Position numbers and translations under genes: made by a program. DNA of 31,502 nucleotides from Chromera velia (lineage: Eukaryota; Sar; Chromeraceae): NCBI GenBank assembly GCA_018398765.1, contig JAHBMJ010001398.1, positions 1 through 31,502 on the forward strand, given 5' to 3'. Shown in pieces: positions 9,379 to 20,010 of this stretch; the stretch's first letter is position 1; each line of letters starts with the position of its first letter. The notes beneath the pieces were generated by a model, which was not told the origin of the DNA, made no database searches, and worked only from the letters and a program-made list of their open reading frames with translations.

Positions 9379-10660
9379 GTGCGGGCGATAGATAAACATA
9401 GCGGGAAGGCCCTAGGGCGGAACATATCAATCAATCAATCAAATCAATCCCGTGTATTGGCAGAGTTGCGCACATTCTGCAGTCCTGAATGGGATCTCCA
9501 AGTTCTACGCATCCATGTGCAAGACCCGTCGAACACAAAACGGATTAAAGTACCTCCGCGCTTTGAAGTGTGGAGGTTTATACCAGAAAAGAGTCTGTTT
9601 GTTGTGTGTTGGGAGAAGTTTGCCTTAGCCAATGGGGGGGACAGAATCAAGGGGGAGAGTCGGAGAGCCGATTGGCCAAAGGAGAAGCAGAGACAGAGTG
9701 CTCTTCCTGATAAGCCAATAGACGATGGACTGTCAGATAGAATTTCTTTTCTGGTTGCCACTACTTTGCGGTGGGTAGCAGATCCAATGAATGCGAAGTT
9801 AGACTCTCTGTACATGCACAGGGGGCTAGAGCATTGGCGAAAAGTACCCAACCATGTGGGAGAAAAAGATAAGGTGAGGCTCAAATTTTGGGGAGCGATG
9901 ACCGACAAAGCTCTTCAAGCGAAAAAATTGATCAACTGTGGAACACCCAACCCCTTTTCCGACCCCTGCAGCTGCTGGACTGTGAGCAGATTGACTCCAT
10001 GAAGCGATCTGCGCTTCACACGGTTGCCGACATTGCATGGAAGCCACACTGGGAAGTTGATGCTCTTCATGAAAAGGAAGTGCGAACAGTCTCAGAAGTG
10101 CTGAAGGGTGCCAGGAAAGAGGCCACAATAGTTAGTGAACGTTTGACTGATTCAGATTTTGAATTTTGCTCGTTCATAAATTTTCTTTTCTTGCACCCAC
10201 CTTTCATAATCCCAATGAAAGTCGAAAAAAAAAAACGAGTCCTATTTTTGTTTTCCCTTGTTATCGCAATTTGAAGAATATTAGCACTGCACACCACAGT
10301 CAAATTGAATAAAAGTGCTGTTACTAACATACTGTGATTCACATGCACCACTTGTTTGCTTCTGATGAGCTACAGCAAGCCGGCATGGATCGCATTGCCA
10401 TTGTGCAGTTCCAAAAGTGGCAAAAAACGATGCGGAAGATCAAGGGTCTGCAGTTGAAATTGGCTCGGATGCAGGACGTCATAGGATAACACACAGTAAA
10501 TGAGGCGTTCAAAGGGGGGCAGAGCAAAGCGGTGGAAGTGGTGAGCCAACAGTTGAGTCGCGAAAAGGAGAAGGAAAAGGACTTGCGGAAGAACGCTTTA
10601 GCGCTGGTGTCGAGTCAGTTGTCAGATCCCCCATCCGCCTCAGTGCTTCCTCATCAAGCT
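9379..10660 (+). pseudogene. Degenerate plus-strand coding region of unknown family
   Basis: Three pieces read like protein. 9379-9940 includes RIHVQDPSNTKRIKVPPRF and LKFWGAMTDKALQAKK. About 9950-10145, in another frame, includes LLDCEQIDSMKRSALHTVAD. 10343-10660, in a third frame interrupted by TAA at 10487-10489, includes FQKWQKTMRKIKGLQLKLAR and a Lys/Glu-rich helical run. The first ATG of the last piece is at 10343. The spacing and frame changes suggest either a decayed gene or exons with lost splice sites. The content is gag-like (helical, charged, no enzyme motif), but no family was recognised. It lies between two minus-strand retroelement gag regions. Confidence 0.35.
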
Positions 10661-10689
10661 TCCGAGTGGGATTCCCAACCCAGCCCCGT

Positions 10690-12145
10690 CAACAACGGCT
10701 CTTACCCCCACCTCCTCCATTCTTCGACTGGTCGTCCCCTCCCTGCACCCTCTCCTGAGGGTACGGGGTGCCAGAACGCTTCACCCCCCCGCGGCGAGCT
10801 GCTTTGCGCCCCCTTACGACTGGCCAACCATCGGCGTCGGCCTGGGGATTGTTGTCAAAGCGCACACGCTTCTGGGAAGAGGAAGAGGAGCGAGATGAAT
10901 GGTTGTCATACTCACGGTTGTTCGGTTTCGGATTGGATCAGTGGGAGGAACGGTGAGAAGAGGAGACGGACCTGACAGACGCATCTGCTGAGCGGGAGGA
11001 TACGACTGATTCAGATCGATGGCGAGAGTTGCCACCTGACTGCTGTTCCTGCTGTTGGCGGCCTCTCTGTCTTTTGGGTTTCCTTCCCCCGTGCCCCCCT
11101 GAATTCTTTCGACACAGTGCCTGCTGTTGGCCTTCATCTCGGTTCTTCAAAATCCCTTTCTTCGGACGAGCAGAAGAATGGGCCGAGGAACGGGAAGAAG
11201 AAGAGACAGAGGGCTCACGCTGTTGGTTGGGGGAATGGAGACGGCGGTCCACTTTGAAGTCAACAATCCGATGGACAAAGGAACGCATTTCCTCGAGGGT
11301 CTGGGGCATTGCCTGTTTAAAAAGCTCATTCTGACCCTTTTGCTGGTTTCGTTCCTTTCATCTCTTGACGATTGTCTGCTGTGCTTTTGCTATGAAGACG
11401 GCAGAATCTTTCTGCCAAAGCAGGAAGGAAAGATGGGTGACAGAGGCAGCGAGGAATTCGGCTTTACGGGAGGCCGGCACGCCAGGGACACCAACGAGCT
11501 CTTTCAACTCTTCAAAAAGAACTGAAACACAGTCTCGGGCTTGCTACTGCTAGGCCTTCTATTCAGAATCTTTGAGACGGGCGTCATACTTTGTCGTTTC
11601 CACCTTCTCTTGCGCTCTTTCAAAGAGCTCACAGAGAGTAGACGATACCTGCTGGGATTTCTCTTATGACTCCCTCACACTCTTTGGGAGGAGCTGCAGC
11701 ATCGACTTGTGGGTCTTCTGCAGGCATTTGTGGAGGCCTTTCAAGGCTTCTAGAATCTCCTTGGGGTCCCGTTGAACGAACACAAGGTCCGTCTCCTCAG
11801 AGCCGCGAGGTGGAGTGGGCTCGTTTCGGATGAGAGGAACAAAATGCTTCAGCCCATCAAAGCAGTGACGGACCAAAAAATAAATACAGGGAGGGAGGGA
11901 GGGAGGCTTATATAACCCTCCTAGATGAAATCCAGTACAGGCTTGTAGACGTATGTCGGGTGATCAGGCCAGAGAAGGAGGTACATCAGGTCGCGTTCTT
12001 TGCCAAGACCGAGAGAGGCATGTTTAGCCTTACTCATCTCAATAATGGGAACCAAACGCATCATGCCAAACCCTGTACTAGGGGCATGTCCAGCTGGCAG
12101 CTGAAACCCAACGGCAGCAGCGGAAGAAGGACCTGGCTGCTGCAT
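10690..12145 (-). pseudogene. Gag/ORF1-like protein remnant, basic C-terminus
   Basis: The minus strand encodes an N-terminal part beginning MQQPGPSSAAAVGFQ and ending at a TAG (11921-11923). A long same-frame stretch from about 11885 to 10690 follows, broken by several TAA/TAG/TGA stops. It contains helical segments (ILEALKGLHKCLQKTHKSML), then a Ser/Arg-rich and Gln-rich basic region (GRKPKRQRGRQQQEQQ), and a final GWPVVRGRKAARRGG. A helical part followed by an Arg/Gly-rich tail is typical of retroelement ORF1 or gag proteins. There is no zinc knuckle, and no pol was found with it. It could be an upstream gag of a second element. Confidence 0.5.
11888..11908 (+). repeat. (GGGA)n microsatellite
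   Basis: About five uninterrupted GGGA units interrupt the ORF1-like remnant and contribute to its frame break near 11900. Confidence 0.85.
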
Positions 12146-12248
12146 TGGTGTTGAGTGGAAAGAAAGAAAGATACAGAAGGGCTCTAGGTACTGAACATGA
12201 TTGGCTGTTGTTAGAAACAAACCCAGAGCTTATCTTCTAAAGATTCAG

Positions 12249-12308
12249 CACTGAAAAATTACCATACAAAACCGGTTTCGACCTCTAGGGTCTCTTCAGT
12301 TGACAGTG
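12249..12308 (-). ncRNA. Hammerhead-ribozyme-like core motif
   Basis: On the minus strand: CTGAAGA (12299-12293, matching the conserved CUGANGA), a 4-bp stem II GACC/GGTC closing a CTAGA loop (12292-12280), GAAA (12279-12276), then a short stem III (CC pairing with GG, plus one G-U pair) and a GTA cleavage triplet (12262-12260). Distal stem I can form from CACTG (12308-12304) and CAGTG (12253-12249), but the bases next to the core pair poorly. The core and stem II match the family; stem I and stem III are weak. It may be a decayed ribozyme of a retroelement, or chance. Confidence 0.3.
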
Positions 12309-12414
12309 GATTTTTTCAATACTAGTACCCCTCTATTCAAACAGAGCAGCAGGGGATGAATCGATCAACAAGTGACTGCACTCAACAACAGTATGAAGTA
12401 ATCGATCGATCGCA

Positions 12415-12430
12415 CAAATTTGATCAAATT
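12415..12430. repeat. 16-bp perfect palindrome
   Basis: AAATTTGATCAAATTT is a perfect zero-loop palindrome, next to an (ATCG)n-like run at about 12399-12411. Function unknown. Confidence 0.8.
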
Positions 12431-12491
12431 TAGCATGCGACGGCGTGGCGGCCATGATCAGCGGCGGCGGGGGAGATAGACTGCACGTACA

Positions 12492-12537
12492 ATTAATTAG
12501 CTTTTTCACGGGGCGCCCCGTGAAAAAGCTAATTAAT
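12492..12537. repeat. 46-bp perfect palindrome (23-bp arms, no loop)
   Basis: The left arm ATTAATTAGCTTTTTCACGG (first 20 of 23 bases) is followed by its exact complement with the centre between 12514 and 12515 (GGGGC|GCCCC). The arms mismatch at the next base on either side. It could be the fused ends of two transposon copies, a cruciform-forming site, or a replication or recombination relic. No TIR family was matched. Confidence 0.95.
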
Positions 12538-12860
12538 GGTAATGCAATTCATAGGAATGTATCCGGATGACGCGCGCGATGCTCAAACTTATCTACGAGG
12601 ATTTGGAATTCTCGAGTCTCAGGAAGACCGACTATTCTGGAAATAACTCACTGACAGGCTATCTTGTAAACAAGAATAACTGAGAAGCCGGAGCCCAACC
12701 ACGATTTTGGATGGGCTTCTATACGGACTTTGACCCAAAAATTTAAGCTCACCATGGATAAAAACAAATTCCGTGGGCTCCATATACAGATAAGCCGCGC
12801 ACGCCTCAGGACAAATCTAATGGGGGGCAAGCATCAGATCTACATGGGCATGCATCGCGA

Positions 12861-12930
12861 GGCAAGCATCACGCCGGGGTCCATGCATGTTACAGTGGCA
12901 CCGATACATGCATGCATGCATGCATATATA
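12861..12930. repeat. GCAT-rich simple repeat
   Basis: Several ATGCATGC words, with a run of about five CATG/GCAT units at 12906-12930. The same simple word recurs across the window (for example 1408-1424, 20869-20880, 26185-26225, 29496-29506). Confidence 0.75.
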
Positions 12931-13044
12931 CCACAAACATCAAACCGTCGATCAAACTGACAGAGAGACTTTTCTCCCCAGCTGGCTGGCTATATACCTG
13001 CCCTCCTTTGCATACCCGCCTCTGATACCCACTTGCATTCCACT

Positions 13045-13250
13045 CGCGAAGGGTCCTGCTGAATTCCATTGAGCCTGCTGAATTTTTTGTCTTCGCGAAG
13101 GGAGCCTGCTAAATTTTTTGTCTTCGCGAAGGGTCAGTCACTGACTTCGTGATGGATGCCTCATTGTTTTCCCTGACTGACTTCGTGGTAGGGCGATGGT
13201 GATGGGGGGATGGGGCGATGGTGATGGGGGGATGGGGTGGGGGGATGCCT
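13045..13250. repeat. Cluster of short tandem repeats
   Basis: A 31-bp unit (GAGCCTGCTGAATTTTTTGT then CTTCGCGAAGG) occurs at about 13071-13101 and 13102-13132, with a partial copy just before. It is followed by two related GACTTCGTG words and two copies of a GGGCGATGGTGATGGGGGGAT unit at about 13192-13240. Noncoding. Confidence 0.75.
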
Positions 13251-14370
13251 CTTTGTTTTCCTTGCAATGTTCCGCGCCCCTGTGCATCCTTCTCTGAAGT
13301 CAATATTGCGATACTGATTGTGGGCAGGGCAGGATGGTCTATCAATCAATAGATGGATAGATGGTAATCTGACCCTGGAGACTGTAGGTGCTAGGAGACG
13401 GAGACGGCGAGGCAGGCACATGCGGGCAACGGACCCCGGCATGCAAAGGCAGCTGTGGCGCTATGGTGGGCCATGACTCGTATATTTCTCCCATTTTCTC
13501 CCAGGCAGTTTCATGTGCCGCAAAAAAAATTTTCGCGCGCACAAATTTTCTCCCACAGCACGTAGAAATTTCCTCCCAGCCCAGCATCGGGCTGAGGGCC
13601 GGTATACACAACAACAAGGTGATTGGTTCAAGGCAGATAGTGCGAGATGAATTAGATCACTGTGTCTTTCATGAGGTCTGGGAACAGAAAAATGCACAAG
13701 TTCCTTGTGACTGCTATCCCCCATTCAGCTGGTCTTGTAACTGACGTTCACAGCGTGCATCTTTCCTGCAATACGTAGATTGATGTGGGGCCAACTCCTT
13801 TTCATCTTCTTCATCCAACCTGTAGAGTCGTGCATACACTGTTGATCACAACGACTTGAGGATGTGTTTGTTTGCTTCACGGTATGTCAGCCTAGATGTC
13901 AGCCCCGTGCTTTATCGTGCTCATCTTCCCTGCGGCTCCCTGTTTTTTATAGAGTCAGCACCTTCTTTTACACTTTGCATTGCCCCGTCTCCTGCTTCAT
14001 GACACGTCTTCTCTTTTCTACAGGGAACACCACAACACCGTAACCTTGTTTGCAGATCAGACGATAACAGCAGCACAGAAAGGAAAGATGGCCTCAAGGA
14101 GTGGACTGGCAAGACTTCAGAGGCGGAGACACCTGGAGACGGAACGAAAGAGCAGTCAGGTCGGTGATTTTTCTACTTGAAGGAAGAAGAATGTTGCACT
14201 GTTAGACTACCACGTTCAATGACAGCTCCAGAATCAGGTAAGGGGAGTACTCGGGGGGACTGCAGATGAAGGCAGATTTGCAGCGGGAAGTGGACATCAG
14301 CGGTCTTCAGCTGATATCGCACAGTGGTCACTGGGTGCTGGTAACGAGTGGGTTAACTGGAAGTTCAGGT
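13251..14370. other. Unannotated stretch
   Basis: No family was recognised on either strand. Short open frames exist (for example plus 13388-13744 and 13980-14180), but none has a recognisable motif. A TTTTCTACAG word at 14015-14024 resembles a 3' splice site without a convincing exon after it. Confidence 0.4.
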
Positions 14371-14374
14371 CTGT

Positions 14375-15960
14375 ACTTTCATGTGTCCGCACTCCTGTGG
14401 GTTCTGTGTGTCCACAGTCTTGCAAGTTCCGTGTGTCTGCACTTCCAGATGTTCTGCGTGTCTACACTCCCACGGGTTCTGTGTGTCGCCACTCCTGCGG
14501 GTTCTGTATGTGCGCACTCCTGCGGGTTTTGTGTGTCCATACTCCTGCAGGTTCTGTGTATCCACACTCCCACGGGTTCTGTGTGTCCGCGCTCTTACAG
14601 GTTCTGTGTGTCTACAGTTCTGTGTATTCTGTATGTTCGCACTCCCGTGGGTTCCGTGTGTCCGCACACTTCCGTGTCTTGTGTGTCCACAAACGTCCGT
14701 GTCTCTGTACCTTCGTGTGTCTCTGCACTTTTATGTGCCTCCGTTTGTGCAGGTTGGCCTACAATGATCACATTCTGCAGGTTATGGACAACCGTGCTGC
14801 ACTCACCCGATCGGGGTGGTTCATAACTCCTCTCTTACCCAGCTAAACACACCAGCACACCTTTTTTCTGTCTGCTTCCGCCTCCACCAGAGTGATCTGG
14901 TACAGGAGGGAATCAATGGAATGATTGTACTCCAAAGGATGTGACCTCCCATGTATTTGCAGTCAGGGGAACGCTCGAGACATACCGGGGTATGAAAGGT
15001 ATACGTGGAGTTGTAAAAGGGACACACACACAAAAAAAAGTGCAGTGGTAAGCTCCTTCTTCCATCCCTCCACACTTTTGTGTGTCCGCACTCCTGCGAG
15101 TTCTGTATATCCACACTCCTGCGAGTTTTGTGTGTCCACACTCCTGCGGGTTCTGTATGTCTGCAGTTCCGTGTATTCTGTATGTTCGCACTCCTGTGGG
15201 TTCCGTGTGTCTGCACACTTCCGTGTCTTGTGTGTCCACAAACTTCCGTGTCTCTGTACCTTCGTGTGTCTCTGCACTTTCATGTGCCTCCGTTTGTGCA
15301 GGTCGGCCTACAACGATCACATTCTGCAGGGTATGGACAACCGTGCTGCACTCACCCGATCGGGGTGGTTCATAACTCCTCTCTTACCCAGCTAAACACA
15401 CCAGCACACCTTTTTTCTGTCTGCTTCCGCCTCCACCAGAGTGATCTGGTACAGGAGGGAACCAATGGAATGATTGTACTCCAAAGGATGTGACCTCCCA
15501 TGTATTTGCAGTCAGGGGAACGCTCGAGACATACCGGGGTATGAAAGGTGTACGTAGAGTTGTAAAAGGGACACACAAAAAACAAAAAGTGCAGTGGCAA
15601 GCTCCTTCTTCCATCCCTCCACACTTTTGTGTGTCCGCACTCCTGCGAGTTCTGTATGTCCACACTCCTGCAAGTTTTGTGTGTCCACACTCCTGCGGGT
15701 TCTGTGTGTCTGCAGTTCCGTGTATTCCGTAGGTCCGCACTCCTGCGGGTTTTGTGTGTCCGCAGTTCCGTGTGTTCTGTGTGTCTACACTCCTGCGGGT
15801 TTTGTGTGACATTGTCCGCACTCCTACGGGTTCGGTGTGTCCGCACTCTTGCGGGTTCTGTATGTTCGTACTTCCAGATGTTTCGTATGTCCGCATTTCT
15901 GCATGTTCTGTGCATCCGCACTTCCGCATGTTCCGTGTGTCTACACTTCCATGTGTTTAT
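14375..15960. repeat. 25-bp minisatellite with a 549-bp higher-order duplication
   Basis: Units resembling ACTCCTGCGGGTTCTGTGTG followed by TCC-purine-C repeat every 25 bp, in blocks at about 14375-14745, 15070-15265 and 15613-15960. Unique-looking sequence between the blocks is itself duplicated: the stretch from 14611 recurs at 15160 and begins again at 15709, a period of exactly 549 bp with a few percent divergence. Because 25 is not a multiple of 3 and the unit lacks stops, all frames look open. This creates long false reading frames of Cys/Val/Ser-rich peptides. Confidence 0.9.
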
Positions 15961-16046
15961 ACTTTTTTGCATCCCGAGAAGCAGCAGGTTGGTGCCCTTT
16001 TATGAACCTCAACGTCCCGCCAGTATGATTCTCCCATAGTTGCACA

Positions 16047-16131
16047 AGTACACTGTACTACACTGTACTACACTGTACTGTACTGTACTACTATACTATG
16101 ACATCTATACTGTACTGTACTACTGTACTAG
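16047..16131. repeat. (TACTG)n-like microsatellite
   Basis: Imperfect ACTGT/TACTG units. A second tract of the same word lies at 17217-17265. Both tracts lie near copies of GGTTGGTGCCCTTTT (15986-16000 and 17576-17590), so they may belong to one repeat family. Confidence 0.75.
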
Positions 16132-16244
16132 ACCTTTAAAAAAAATTTCTTCTATTTCTAGCGTCCTAGGGGGTCTTTTAACCTACGTTAATGCTCTATA
16201 AACGTGTGCTAAGTTACGATATGGTGATGATGAATTACAGTGAC

Positions 16245-16620
16245 TCAGAAAGGAGCCTCTTTGAACTCCAGTCCAATGTTCTTTAGGTATTTAATTGCCA
16301 TCTCTCCATCTAGCTCGTCATCAAATGCCTCGGCAGACTTGTCCGACGCAAAGTCGAGTCCTTGGAGTCCCAAAATCTGGGTCTCTCTCCTGTGGTGCCC
16401 GGTATTCCTTTGATGAACCCTCTGGAGGCGGAGGTTAGCGTGTGTGGTGACCAGTAAGTCCTAGTGCGGCTGGGTGAGATGGTTTCTCTTCTCAGACTAA
16501 ACTTGGTCGTAGAGAGAGAACCCCCGCTCACAAACTTCCGCTGCATTAGCGGCCTGAAAGACCTCCATAGCGAGGGAGGCGTTCTTGGGGGCTTGAGCAG
16601 CTCTCACATGTAGCTCACAG
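16245..16620 (-). pseudogene. hAT-type transposase C-terminal remnant
   Basis: The minus strand encodes EVFQAANAAEVCERGFSLYD, then after a TAG SEKRNHLTQ, then after another TAG DLLVTTHANLRLQR, ending ..IKYLKNIGLEFKEAPF at a TGA (16245-16247). The order E-R-x-F-S, a K-R-N-x-L segment and L-L-x-x-x-x-x-N matches the C-terminal dimerisation domain of hAT transposases (usually 'S-x-E-R-x-F-S ... R-N-R-L ... L-x-x-L-x-x-I'). Two stops and the missing catalytic core show it is a fragment. The upstream part beyond 16620 is not recognisable. Confidence 0.55.
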
Positions 16621-16639
16621 AGAGTACCAGTCAAAGAGA

Positions 16640-17160
16640 CATGAGTTTCAAGATTTTTTTGAACGTAAAGGGTACTTTTAAGTTACTATGACGAGATGTG
16701 AAGAGTATTGTTCCTCGGTACAAGTGGATCATCATCAAACCTGTATTGTAAACAGGTGCAAGTTACCGTGCAACACTGTCATCCCCAACAATATATACTG
16801 TCAGTTAAGCTAAAAAGGGGACGTTGCAGCCTGTACTGCCTTGCGCCACTCCGACGTCATCTATAAGCTAGTCTACAAGGACATCGTTACCCTAGATTTC
16901 CTCCACCCCTCAACTTCAATATGCAAAACCTCGTCTAAGGACCCGAGGAGTGGAATAAAAACCTTGTATTCTCATAGTTGAGAGGCTTTGCTTGAAGCTT
17001 TTTTTTTCTCTAATTTATGTTTACTATAAAAACATAATGAAAACTCACTAAAATACTAGTAAAAAGTTACTAATAACATAAAAAAAAATAATATTATACT
17101 AAAAGTAGGCTTTCAATAGCCTAAAACTTAGCTTAAAAGCTCATAAAAAGGTAGTTAGAG
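16640..17160. other. AT-rich stretch without a gene
   Basis: Nothing recognisable. A-runs and TA-rich words dominate after 16980. It is bounded on the right by a short GGCGGGC-containing segment (17163-17215). Confidence 0.5.
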
Positions 17161-17279
17161 GAGTGGCGGGCGGCTTGCCTAACTTAGTGAAGCAAGGCAG
17201 GGCGGGCCGCTCGAATTGTACTGTACTGTACTGTACTAATTTTGCTTTTACACTGTACTGTACTAATGCAACTATGGAT

Positions 17280-17990
17280 TCTCTTATCAGCTCCTTCTAT
17301 TCTGGCGCAGACAGCTTCTATCTATCTGCTGCAGCCCCTCCTCGATTGGTGCCAGCAGCCTCCTTTTAATATTTTTGTATCTGCTTGCAGCTTCTCCTCT
17401 GTTTATTCATATACTGCCGTCTGCTTTTGTTGTATTTCGTACAACGTCATCACCAGAACGGTAGTTACGGTATCATACCGTTACGGTAACTACGGCTTCT
17501 CTCTTTCTTTCTTGTTCTTTCTGCAGAACCAGTATGGAGTGGTAATGGTAAGAGTGGTATTGGTAAAAAGCAATAGGTTGGTGCCCTTTTGCGCACCTTG
17601 TCAGAGAGAAGATAAATCAGCACTTGCTACATGCCCAAACAGAAGGAAGGAAAGAAGGAAGGAGCGGGCTGCTCTTACCGAGAGGAAGCATATTTTTTTA
17701 CTCGCTCCCTCTGCCTCCTCTCCATGCTTGCCCGTCGATCTTTTTTTTATTCTTTAGCAACACACGCAAATCCACACCGGCACTTACAGAGAGATACACA
17801 GTGAGTACACACACAACGATGATCAATGAACGAACGATGTAGGTACCGAACGCATAGTCGTCTGACATCAAGAACGTCCTCACCCCCCACCGCGTGCGGC
17901 AATGGGCTTTGGGGCTTGCAGCTATGAATTAAATGAAGTCATCCCAGCTTTTTTCAAGCAGTTTCTCTCTTGGTCCCCCCCTCATCCGAC
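17280..17990. other. Unannotated stretch with a short imperfect inverted repeat
   Basis: At about 17459-17496 two copies of a TACGGTA/TACCGTA-type word form an imperfect inverted repeat around GTAGTTACGG. No gene is recognised. The segment then runs into the 33-bp minisatellite. Confidence 0.4.
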
Positions 17991-18049
17991 GTCGTTCCTG
18001 TTTTGCTTCCCTTTCTGTGCTTGCAAGGGGAAGAGAGACTGTATAGTTG

Positions 18050-18840
18050 CTTAGTCGATCCAGCAGACCCCCCTCCCCCCCTCTGTCTACCAGACCCCCT
18101 CGCTCTGTCCGCCAAATTGCCACAGACCCTCCCGCTCTGCCTGCCACATCCTCTGCAGACCCTCGCAATCTGCCCGTCAGATACTCTGCAGACTCCCCCG
18201 CTCTGCCCGCCCAGTCCTCTGCAGCCCCCCCCGTTCTGCCTGCTCAAACGCCCACAGACCCCCCCGCTCTGCCTACTCAACTCCTACAGCCCTCTCCAAA
18301 CTTCCTGCCAGATCATCTATAGATCCCCCCGCTCTGTGTACCACATCCTGTGTAGCCCCTCCTGCTCTGTCTGCCAGGTCCTTTGCAGACTCCCCCACTC
18401 TACCCGTCAGACCCCCTTGCTTTGTCCGCCAAATTGCCACAGACTCCCCCGCTCTGCCCACCAAACTTCTACAGACCCCCCTGCTCTGCCCGCCAGATCC
18501 TCTGCCGACCCCGCCAATCTGCCTGTCAGATCCTTTGCAGACTCCCCCGCTCTGCCCGCCAGATCCTATGCAACCTCCCCGATCTGCCCGCCAGATCTCC
18601 TACAAACTCCCCCGCTCTGCCCACCAGATCCTCTGCAGACCCCTCCAATCTGCCCGCCAGATCCTCTGCAGACTCCTCCGCTTTACCCGGCGAATCCTAT
18701 GTAACCCCCCCGATCTGTCCGTCAAACTCCCACAGACCTCCCTGCTCTGCCTGCTCAACTCCTATAGCCCCCTCCAATGTTCCTGCCAAAATTTAATCCC
18801 CTGCAGACCACCTCGTTCTGTCCACTACATCCTGTGCACG
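18050..18840. repeat. 33-bp minisatellite encoding Pro-rich 11-residue units
   Basis: Units resembling CTGCCCGCCAGATCCTCTGC followed by AGACYCCCCCGCT recur every 33 bp (for example starts at 18486, 18519 and 18552). Because 33 is a multiple of 3, one plus-strand frame (17970-18704) stays open and reads as PPLCPPDPLQT-like repeats. Imperfect units and frame slips occur. No signal peptide, start context or neighbouring exon argues that it is a real protein. Confidence 0.88.
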
Positions 18841-18849
18841 CACTGCCCT

Positions 18850-20002
18850 CCAGACCCTTCCTCTCAGGTGTGTGGCATGTCATTCCATCAATATTTATCG
18901 ATCGATGACGCCCGGCCGGATGACAAAAATGTTCCTAAAGCAGCCTTTTATCGCTGATGGACATGGTTATGAGGAGACAAAAACAAAAGCTTCATGCCTT
19001 TGTATAAACAAACAGACCGCGAGAGGACTTTATTGGTGTACCCATTGATTCCAGTAAATGCTGCATGCTACTGAGTATCAGTATAGGATGTGATAGGACT
19101 CATGTTAGGAGGATTCACCTCCCATCTCAATACTCAAATATGTATAACGTAAACACTAGGAATAACCACTCTTCTCATCGATTGCTCTGCTAGTCCAGAT
19201 GCCGGCAAGGAGGTGAATAACTCCGATGCTCAGGGGCGCTTGCTACTGCGGTTATTGCTCTTCCATACACAGGTGTATCGCTATGTTAGCAAGCAATTAG
19301 ATACTTACGGCGCCCCGGGGCGGTCCTCCTAGCTAAGGTGCATGAGTAAAATATATCTAATTTTCAGAAATGCGCTAATCAAATCTCATGAACTTTTGAT
19401 TAAACGGTTGAGTAAATAAACGGCATTATCTTTAAAAAAGTATGCTGATCTATATCATATAGGCGGCGCATGCAGATTCAAAATTATTGATCAGTTTCCT
19501 GAGTGGAGTTCTTCTATAACCACCTCACTGAACGATCGCTGTAGCACATCATCTGAAGATACTCAGGCTACCCTTGTAACAACACCGTGCATCAGCTGTT
19601 CGGCTGCTGGCTCCTCGACGGCTACCTGAGGAGGACACGAGTTCAAGACGGCGGGGACGGTGCTCTGGATCACTGAACTAAGCCCTGTTCGCTGGTTGCT
19701 ATAGGGATCTGCAGGGTTCTTCGTGCCCCCCTATGCTATCTGCGCTACCACGGAGTTGCTACGATCCTGCTGCTGTGCAGCATCTGCTACTGCGGCTTTG
19801 GAAGGTGGAGGTAATATACCGGAGGCCACAGCTTATACCGTTTGGGGAATTTGCTCAATCTTAAGGAGAGCACATAATCAGACCAATCCCCGTGGCCCAC
19901 CAGGAACTCTGCCTGTCGCTAGTTGTTGGAAGGTTTGTCAAGTACACTGTATGCTACCTACCATTCAAACGGGATTTTGTGTGTATGTACAGACGTGATG
20001 CA
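18850..20002. other. Mostly noncoding stretch with weak minus-strand coding-like traces
   Basis: Between about 19480 and 19880 the minus strand reads as a stop-interrupted, protein-like sequence (for example PPPSKAAVADAAQQQDRS and STVPAVLNSCPPQVAVEEP). No family is recognised, and it may be a decayed gene or chance. The rest (18850-19480) has no recognisable gene. Confidence 0.3.
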
Positions 20003-20010
20003 TCGGGTTT
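20003..20010 (+). repeat. Left 8-bp target site duplication of the hAT-type MITE
   Basis: TCGGGTTT, identical to 20395-20402. Confidence 0.9.

Noticed and set aside
800..9700. LTR pair for the copia element
   Set aside because: No matching long direct repeats were found between about 800-1600 and 9300-9700 by eye.
10532..10975. 147-codon plus-strand open frame
   Set aside because: Its second half lies opposite the Arg/Gly-rich end of the minus-strand ORF1-like region; only the part before about 10660 reads like protein.
14375..15960. Regular repeats considered as a CRISPR array
   Set aside because: Units are contiguous 25-bp tandem repeats without unique spacers, and the window is eukaryotic.
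14266..15972. Several long open frames on both strands rich in Cys, Val, Ser and Thr
   Set aside because: They arise from the stop-free 25-bp minisatellite read in rotating frames; none has a start context or a domain.
15986..17590. Shared GGTTGGTGCCCTTTT words taken as element ends or primer-binding sites
   Set aside because: Only about 15 bp match, with no target duplication or coding content; too little to call an element.
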